The notes under the pieces are model-generated. The model was not told the DNA's origin. It saw only the letters and a program-made list of their open reading frames with translations, and did no database searches. A DNA stretch of 64,000 nucleotides from Capitulum mitella (lineage: Eukaryota > Arthropoda > Thecostraca > Pollicipedomorpha > Pollicipedidae). Positions within the stretch are counted from its first letter, which is position 1. The number at the start of each line of letters is the position of its first letter. The DNA lies in contig CP099839.1 in the NCBI GenBank assembly GCA_030062745.1, positions 43,077,891 through 43,141,890 on the forward strand, given 5' to 3'. The translations under genes and the position numbers were made by a program. Shown here in pieces: positions 58,801 to 64,000 of the stretch.

Positions 58801-61800
58801 CCGGGCCGGGCATACGAGGACAGCGCGGACGAACTTAAACAGCGCGGGCAACCGGGCGACGGTGACCGCACAACGCGTCATTGTACTCCGCAAATTAACG
58901 GTACACGCGCAGAGCCGGCCGTGCGTGACGTAACTCTAGCCCGAATAGCACACTACGGAACGTTCACTTCCACCCGATATCAACATCACACTCAGCCACC
59001 AGCACGATGCGAGCTGGGAATGGGCATACATCTCAGACCAACCGGAGGGCGGTCCCCAGCTGCCGCCATCCTCCGCACCAGTTCACATCGACGCGGGCCA
59101 TGACCATGCACTCACGCTTACCTCAAGGTGCCGTAGGAGCTGAAGAAGCCGCTGCCGGAGCTGCTGGTGGCGGCAGCGTCCTCGCTGCTTGTACCGCTGG
59201 CCTCTGCCGACAGCGAGAGCCCGCACAGGTCATGGCACTGCCCAGCCACAGAGAGGTGGGAGCAGAGCACCGCTTGACACACGGACCCCCAGGCCGACAT
59301 GTAGGACCGGCCACACAAGTCCACACCCGACCCGGGGGCTTGTGTGACAGCGGGCGAGCTAACAAAGAAGACGGCACACGCCACGGGGAACGGGCACACA
59401 GGGGGCGGCAGACACCAACCGTCTGCCCACTCACTGCCGGTGAAGGCTTGGATGCAGAACCAAAGTACGAAGCTGGGCGACAGGCGCCGCGGGCCCGTGA
59501 CCAGGTCAACGTATCGCACACTATGGAGGGCGAACGACGGAGGGCTCCCACAGAGTACAGAAAGAAAAAGGTCGAAGCGGTAAGACCGCAGGGAGGCCAG
59601 GATTATACAACCCAGAAAACGGAGCGGTGAGAACAAAAACCACACCTGTGTCCCAGAGACAAAGGCCATACACAAGTGACCGCGTCTGGGAGTGAAGTGG
59701 TGCTGGTGATTCACGCATGCTCTGAGGTGCAGAGGAAACGGTGCAGCTGTGCTGAGGAAACACGCCGTCCAACTCCTGGTAGCAGCGTCGCCCGGCAGCC
59801 GCCGGGACACAAAGCGTGCTCACACAGACGCCGAGACGTGCTGCAGAGGGCGCGGCGCCCGGGGGGGGGGGGGCAGGAGGGGGACTCACCAGACCGATGG
59901 CAGCGCCTTTCCCGCACCAGCGCACCTAGGGAGAGAGAGCGGCACCAGTGGTGATTAAAGGGCCCTTTGCCGTCACCAGCCGGGCGCACTAGCCAGAACC
60001 AGCACGCTGGCCGGTGGCACAGACCCCACACCAACACAAACCAATACTTCTGGGCCTGCTTCAAAACACCACAACGCAACAGTCAAGCCCACTACGCCAA
60101 CACCGAATCGGGAAATCTACAGTACGTTCATAACAGGACATGCTGGGCCCACGCGGCGGCGCTCCACCGGCACAAGCCGGCGCTGAACGAGCGTCCGCGG
60201 TTCCGACACCAGCCGTGTCTGCCGGGGAAGCGGAACACGGCGTCCAGTGGCCGGTTCACAGCCGCTCTACCGTGCAGCGGCACCGTCTGCCTCGATCGCA
60301 GAGACCCAAGCTGCGCGGGTACAGTCACCACGCCGCCAACGGGGCCCCGGGGCTAGTCGTCTCCCCTCCAGAGACAGCAGAGTCAAGCCAAAGCAGAATC
60401 CTTCGCAGCGTCCAGGCCACGTTCGTCATGACCGGCCGCGCCTCTGACCTACCACCCCCGGCCGGCCAGACCGGGTCTCCGCACCTCTCCTCCGGCGCAG
60501 ACCGACCACTCCCGGCCGCCACAAGGAACACGCCGGCACCAGCCGAGGCCACACGGGAAACGGAGAGGACGGAGAGGGCCAGGCTGGCTCACCGGAGGGG
60601 GCCGACGGCGGGTCGGACAGGACGCCCGGCGCCGTGTCCACGCGCCGATAATTCTCGAACCGACGCTCGATGAACATGGTCGGGTACAGCTCCCTGGGAA
60701 GGCGACAGTCGACAGCGGTCATATCCCCGTTCTGATCAGCATACCAGGTAACACGAATCCATCATGTCAACATTTCAACAACCGCACGCCATTTGAACTT
60801 TGTAAAACCCGGTTGAGAACACAGTGAATAAGCCGTCCCAATTTATCGCGGTCACAGCTATATACTGATACCGAGTGGAACACACCAGACACTACGCACA
60901 GGCAACGCGACGGCCGTCCGCAGAACCAGTCCGCTCACCGTCGGCTGGTCATCAGCACGTAGAACTTGAGCCGCAGCCGGCTGTCGGCGGCCGGGTCCGT
61001 CAGGTCCCGCGAGACGACCAACGCCAGGTCGTACACCATCGACTGCCGGGGCAGCTCCGTCCGCTGCACCTCCCGCTGACTCAGCTGCACCAGAACGAAC
61101 TCGTCCTCCATCTGACCAACACAGAGGGTCAGAGGATCAGTCACAGACCGCTGGCTTAGCTGCACCAGCACGAACTCGTCCTCCATCTGACCAACACAGA
61201 GGGTCAGAGGATCAGTGACAGACCGCTGGCTTAGCTGCACCAGCACGAACTCGTCCTCCGTCTGACCAACACAGAGGGTCAGAGGATCAGTCACAGACCG
61301 CTGACTCAGTTGCACTAGCACGAGCTCATCCTACGTCTGACCAACACAGAGGGGCATAGGGTCAGTCACAGACCGCTGGCTCAACTGCACCAGCACGAAC
61401 TCGTCCACCGTCTGACCAACACGGAGGGTCCGAGGGTCTGTCACAGACCGCCGCACCAGCACGAACTCGTCCACCGTCTGAACAACACAGAGGGCCAGAG
61501 GGTCAGAAACCTTAACATAGAGATACACTCATGGTCAGAGGCTAGCAGGGTTAGCGAGATACAGAGATGCAGAACCACGGAGACGCACAGGGCCAGAAAC
61601 ACAGGAAAACGAAGAGTCAGAAATAAACAAGGACAAATGGCCAAAAACACGGGCAATGACGAGGTTGGATCAGCACATGTTCGGCCTTCGTAAACATAAA
61701 GCGCGCACAAAGTGCGCAAACATGACGAATAAGCATGACAGGCAGCGACTATAGAAAGCCAGGCATAGTCGCAGAGACATGCCGGGAAGGAACAAATCGA

Positions 61801-64000
61801 ACCGTCGGAAATACGCGCAAAACGTAGCGTGGAGAAAAAGACACGTTTGGAGGACAGGCTATGCGCAGACTAAATCATAGACAGTCCTGGAGACAGGCAG
61901 GAAAGCAGACCGGGGGAATCTTGTGTGCGAGGCCATCGAGGAATGATGTGAAAAACTGAAAACGGCGCAGCGGAAGCCACGAAGGACGTGGAACAATGGC
62001 ACTAACTTTAAGCCATATTAGGTTGGTGTACGTGGGAAAACGGCCCAGTCACACGCTTTGCTCATGCTTATTTGAGACAGCGAGCATTTCCCGGGATCTC
62101 GCCGAGTATTTACGAGATCAAAACGTCACCGGAAACTTCGGAGCGCCCAGTCCGACAATACAGCGCCGACAGTCGCTAGCAGATCCTCATTGCTGTCATC
62201 GAACAACAAGATAATCATCCTCAACACCCATCCCAACAGCGTCCCCAGTCCTCACCGTCTTCCCCCCCCCCCGTACTCGAACGGAGAGATCACTCCCAGG
62301 ATCGACAACACGGCGTCTCCAGTCCGTCCTCACCGCCTCCTCCCCGCCGTCCTCATACGGCAATCATCCTCAGCGCCCACACTACCGCCTCCTCAGTCCT
62401 CACCGTGTCCTCCCCGTTGTCCTCGAACAGCGGGATCATCCTGAGCACGCGCATCTTGTAGCGTTTCTCGTGCGTCAGCAGGTAGTTGTACAGCTGGTCC
62501 GGCGAAGTGGACGTCTGTTCCTCGAATGTCACCGTTCCTGCCGGCAAACAGTTTTTCCTTCTTACAAATCTAATCCCAGTGGTCTGATAGGGTGATCTTA
62601 AGCACCAGAGCCCGCGCTAAGCAGAGCTTGTTGCAGACTCCAGCCCCTAAAGCCGATGACGTAATCCCAATCCAATTCCAGATGATCTAATGTTAGCCGC
62701 AGTTACCTGTCCGACCCAACTAGAACTAAATCACGTAACCACAGCACATTTATCCGGCATGCAAACAGACCGCTACAATGCAAAGCGTTACACTACTCCT
62801 CATCCAACCTCCCGGGTAATAATCTAAACGGGGGTCTCCTCGGGTCACTCGGCACCCACCTGTGGCCATGAAGTTGCGCGCATGCGTCGGCCCCTTCGGG
62901 TAGTAGTTGTAGAAGTCCTCCAGGAACGAGATGATGTGCAGGCCCTGCCTGAGCAGCAGCGGCCGCCCGCTCACGTACTGGTGCATCATGCGCAGGTGGT
63001 AGTCGTGAATGTACGAGTGCAGGTGGGTGTGGGCCCGGATGTCGTCGCACTCGGCCAGGTAGCTCTGGAACGTCTGTCCGGGGACAGCGAGACGCCGAAC
63101 AGTGACGGGTGCGCCACGCTGGCCGGCCGCCGCCGCGAGACGCGCCACAGACGGCACTGCGCCCGGCACAGAACGACCGACGCCGTACTCCACGAACGTG
63201 ACAGGAGTCAAACAGGCCGGGGTGAGATTCGACAGAACTTCCGACACATTGGGCCTGTTCTGCAGACGCGTTCCGATCAGGAGCGCGAAAGGGAAATAAC
63301 AAGGCGATAAAACCGCAAATAACGCCTCCAAATAGTTAAACTGCGTAGGAAACCGCCACCCTACCACACTCTGCCACGCTGCCACTAGAAATGGTTATTA
63401 TATAGTAATTATGAGTAATGGGAATCGTCACACACTAAGTCTGAGAAAGCCCCAGCCTGGGCAGTTTCGCTGATCGGCGGTGGCCGCGACCGACCTGCGG
63501 GTTGACGGGCGCAGTGCGGCCGCGCAGGCGCACGCGCAGCCCCTCCAGCGCGTACAGCTTCACGTAGAAGAACGGCTCCTCGACGCCGATCTGGAAGAGG
63601 AGGTAGCCGCCGCCGCCGAGCACCACCCGGTGCAGGTAGGCCACCACGGCCGGCTCCTGGACGTCCGGCCGACGCGGCCCCTTCAGGCCGTACTGCAGCG
63701 GCAGGAAGCCCATCGTCTGCAGGTACTGCAGGTACTCGCCCAGCAGCGAGGCGCACAGAGTCTCGTGCCAGCGCTCGTCGGCCGCCTGGCGGCGCAGGCG
63801 CGGCGACGGTCGGCCGCCGGAGCGGCACGACGTCTCGGAGGGGTGTCGGGCTCGCGGCCGCTGCCGGCCGGGCCGCGCCGCGCCGGCCAGCTCGCGCCCC
63901 GTCGGCAGCGCCTGGTCCCGGGTCACGGCCGTCTGCCACCTCCACGACGGCAGGAACAGCAGCGGCGTGAAGCAGAAGTGCAGCAGGCGGCCGGCGCCCT
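52725..64000 (-). CDS. SZT2: SZT2, KICSTOR complex scaffold, C-terminal exons (5' part beyond window)
   Basis: SZT2 joins KPTN, ITFG2 and KICS2 in KICSTOR, which recruits GATOR1 to lysosomes so mTORC1 responds to amino-acid loss. Exons found, in transcript order: 63495-64000 (continues outside), 62860-63073, 62404-62537, 60939-61111, 60593-60693, 59122-59237, 58383-58514, 54917-54971, 54541-54707, 53388-53499, 52725-52880; roughly 620 C-terminal residues. Collinear with the vertebrate C-terminus: HETLCASLLGEYLQYLQ, HSYIHDYHLRMMHQYV, THARNF, QLYNYLLTHEKRYKM, VLMTSRRELYPTMF, DSLWQRL, EDIDPRL with VSWYSGLIRTL, RRYLVVILPVESSALF, and FVNCCCYQMWASF at the end. Phases fit throughout except 60593 to 59122, where an exon is missing or a border is wrong. 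Two exon borders are expanded into minisatellites. The family was recognised from memory of the vertebrate protein. Confidence 0.9.
53388..53499 (-). CDS. SZT2: SZT2 exon (RRYLVVILPVESSALF)
   Basis: YYQSESGSRRYLVVILPVES, ending DSESPHQAA. Acceptor GTACAG|C completes the split Arg; donor GCG|GTGAGT. Confidence 0.9.
54541..54707 (-). CDS. SZT2: SZT2 exon (LEDIDPRL ... VSWYSGLI)
   Basis: GLSCSEMAELLTLVCC, PLEDIDPRLSMLV, PVSWYSGLIRTLTHKYSDC. Acceptor TTTCAG|TCC, donor TACCG|GTCAGT, phase 2. One of the best family matches here. Confidence 0.92.
54917..54971 (-). CDS. SZT2: SZT2 exon (RDSLWQRL)
   Basis: Short 55-bp exon: RDSLWQRLKEEDDRTRGS, equivalent to HCRRDTLWKRL in vertebrates. Acceptor TTTGCAG|G, donor TCG|GTGAGC. 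The phase links both neighbours exactly. Confidence 0.85.
56332..56388 (+). mobile_element. micro-retroposon, copy 3 (57 bp)
   Basis: GGGCGCCGAATGACC, CTGCAG, GTCGGTGCGTCCC, then CCAATAACCAACCAACC. Flanked by AATCCCAGTAATAC (56318-56331) and AATCCCAGCAATAC (56389-56402), 13 of 14 matching. In an SZT2 intron. Confidence 0.8.
56740..57005. repeat. degenerate E-box-rich array
   Basis: Drifted ~36-bp units with CCACACCTGGTCCCAGCTGT and GTACTGAGGCCCA; CACCTG/CAGGTG recurs many times. In an SZT2 intron. Confidence 0.65.
58383..58514 (-). CDS. SZT2: SZT2 exon (YLGYFSSHEQFM)
   Basis: PESVHYLGYFSSHEQFMQAA, ending RRRILEVVGRAKVHC. Acceptor TTACAG|G, donor TGCAG|GTGCGT, phase 2. A predicted helix ahead of the conserved HCRRD block. 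Confidence 0.85.
59122..59237 (-). CDS. SZT2: SZT2 exon, Ser-rich linker
   Basis: CHDLCGLSLSAEASGTSSED, then Ser/Gly-rich to FFSSYGTL. Acceptor GGGCAG|TGC, donor TTGAG|GTAAGC. It joins the next exon in phase 2 (split Arg). This matches the variable linker of the family in place, not in sequence. Confidence 0.65.
59890..59925 (-). CDS. possible 36-bp SZT2 microexon
   Basis: Bounded by CCCTAG and GTGAGT. Reads VRWCGKGAAIGL in phase 0 to 0, but the exon before it ends in phase 1, so it does not fix the junction. No homology recognised. Low confidence. Confidence 0.2.
60593..60693 (-). CDS. SZT2: SZT2 exon (ELYPTMFIERRFE)
   Basis: ELYPTMFIERRFENYRRVDT; follows the previous exon in phase to give TSRRELYP, like the TSQRELFP of vertebrates. 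Acceptor TCCCAG|G, donor CTCCG|GTGAGC, phase 1. Confidence 0.85.
60939..61111 (-). CDS. SZT2: SZT2 exon (DEFVLVQLSQR ... VLMTSRR)
   Basis: MEDEFVLVQLSQREVQRTEL, QSMVYDLALVVSRDL, LKFYVLMTSR. Acceptor GGTCAG|ATG, donor CGACG|GTGAGC in phase 2. The first ~39 bases and the acceptor are the last unit of a 75-bp in-frame array. Confidence 0.88.
61040..61510 (-). repeat. 75-bp in-frame array repeating an SZT2 exon start
   Basis: TCTGACCAACACAGAGGGTC recurs at 61111, 61186, 61261, 61336 and 61411, then variant at 61477. Each unit (minus strand) holds the acceptor GTTGGTCAG|ATGGAGGAC and codons EDEFVLVQLSQR. 75 is a multiple of 3 and the frame is open through the first three upstream units; TAG closes the fourth. 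Confidence 0.93.
62240..62480 (-). repeat. 70-78-bp array repeating an SZT2 exon end and donor
   Basis: The donor of exon 62404-62537 (GACACG|GTGAGGACT) is echoed at about 62333 and 62255 with AGGACGGCGGGGAGGAGGCG and similar upstream sequence. Spacings are 70 and 78 bp, out of frame. Confidence 0.75.
62404..62537 (-). CDS. SZT2: SZT2 exon (QLYNYLLTHEK)
   Basis: GTVTFEEQTSTSPDQLYNYL, HEKRYKMRVLRM, FEDNGEDT. Acceptor CCGGCAG|GA, donor GACACG|GTGAGG. The donor region is repeated twice more downstream. Confidence 0.9.
62860..63073 (-). CDS. SZT2: SZT2 exon (HSYIHDYHLR)
   Basis: TFQSYLAECDDIRAHTHLHS, YIHDYHLRMMHQYV, FLEDFYNYYPKGPTHARNF. Acceptor CGGACAG|ACG, donor CACAG|GTGGGT, phase 1. Confidence 0.92.
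63495..64000 (-). CDS. SZT2: SZT2 exon, partial at window edge
   Basis: Open to the end of the window: LLHFCFTPLLFLPSWRWQ, HETLCASLLGEYLQYLQ, VEEPFFYVKLYALEGLRV. Donor CCGCAG|GTCGGT. Very GC-rich. Confidence 0.88.

Noticed and set aside
58446..58813. Longer minus-strand protein extending the SZT2 exon upstream
   Set aside because: The open frame runs into the intron; the TTACAG acceptor at 58514 and exact phase with the exon before define the border.
60128..60331. Extra SZT2 exon between 60593 and 59237
   Set aside because: Several AG/GT pairs exist, but none gives the needed phase 1 to 0 together with recognisable sequence.

Overview
The window is animal nuclear DNA. Every recognisable gene is split into short exons with GT/AG borders, the introns are long, and much of the space is mobile elements and minisatellites. 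The proteins match bilaterian families. I suspect an arthropod, perhaps a crustacean such as a barnacle, but nothing here fixes the taxon. Exons are GC-rich, introns are mixed, and GC-rich patches probably mark promoters.

Layout. (1) 1-7.9 kb: intergenic repeats, including two ~1.2 kb TTAA-flanked elements and a GGCGCC-rich degenerate array. (2) About 8.2-22.4 kb, plus strand: HPD, 4-hydroxyphenylpyruvate dioxygenase (tyrosine catabolism), nine exons, all iron ligands present; exon 1 appears to supply only the start codon. (3) 22.5-28.5 kb: a nest of transposons. (4) 29.9-33.6 kb, plus strand: PSMC3IP (Hop2, meiotic recombination), four exons, complete. (5) 34.0-41.5 kb, minus strand: a TMEM59-like type I membrane protein, seven exons found, at least one missing. 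(6) 41.5-52.7 kb: intergenic, with a GC-rich patch, DNA-transposon remnants, a decayed LINE and two long minisatellites. (7) 52.7-64.0 kb, minus strand: the 3' exons of SZT2, the KICSTOR scaffold for amino-acid control of mTORC1; the gene continues beyond the window.

The genes do not form one pathway. PSMC3IP and the TMEM59-like gene converge, and a perfect palindrome (AATAAATTTATT) midway between their stops offers a poly(A) signal to both.

Two observations stand out. First, in three genes minisatellite arrays are built from an exon border itself. HPD exon 5, TMEM59-like exon 4 and an SZT2 exon each have their 3' splice site plus first codons repeated (49-, 85- and 75-bp units). An SZT2 exon and the TMEM59-like exon 4 show the same at the 5' splice site. 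Second, three copies of a mobile unit only 55-63 bp long, a hairpin with a CCAA-type tail, are each flanked by 12-14 bp target-site duplications. A full-length tRNA-derived SINE with a similar 3' end and its own duplication lies in the same window.
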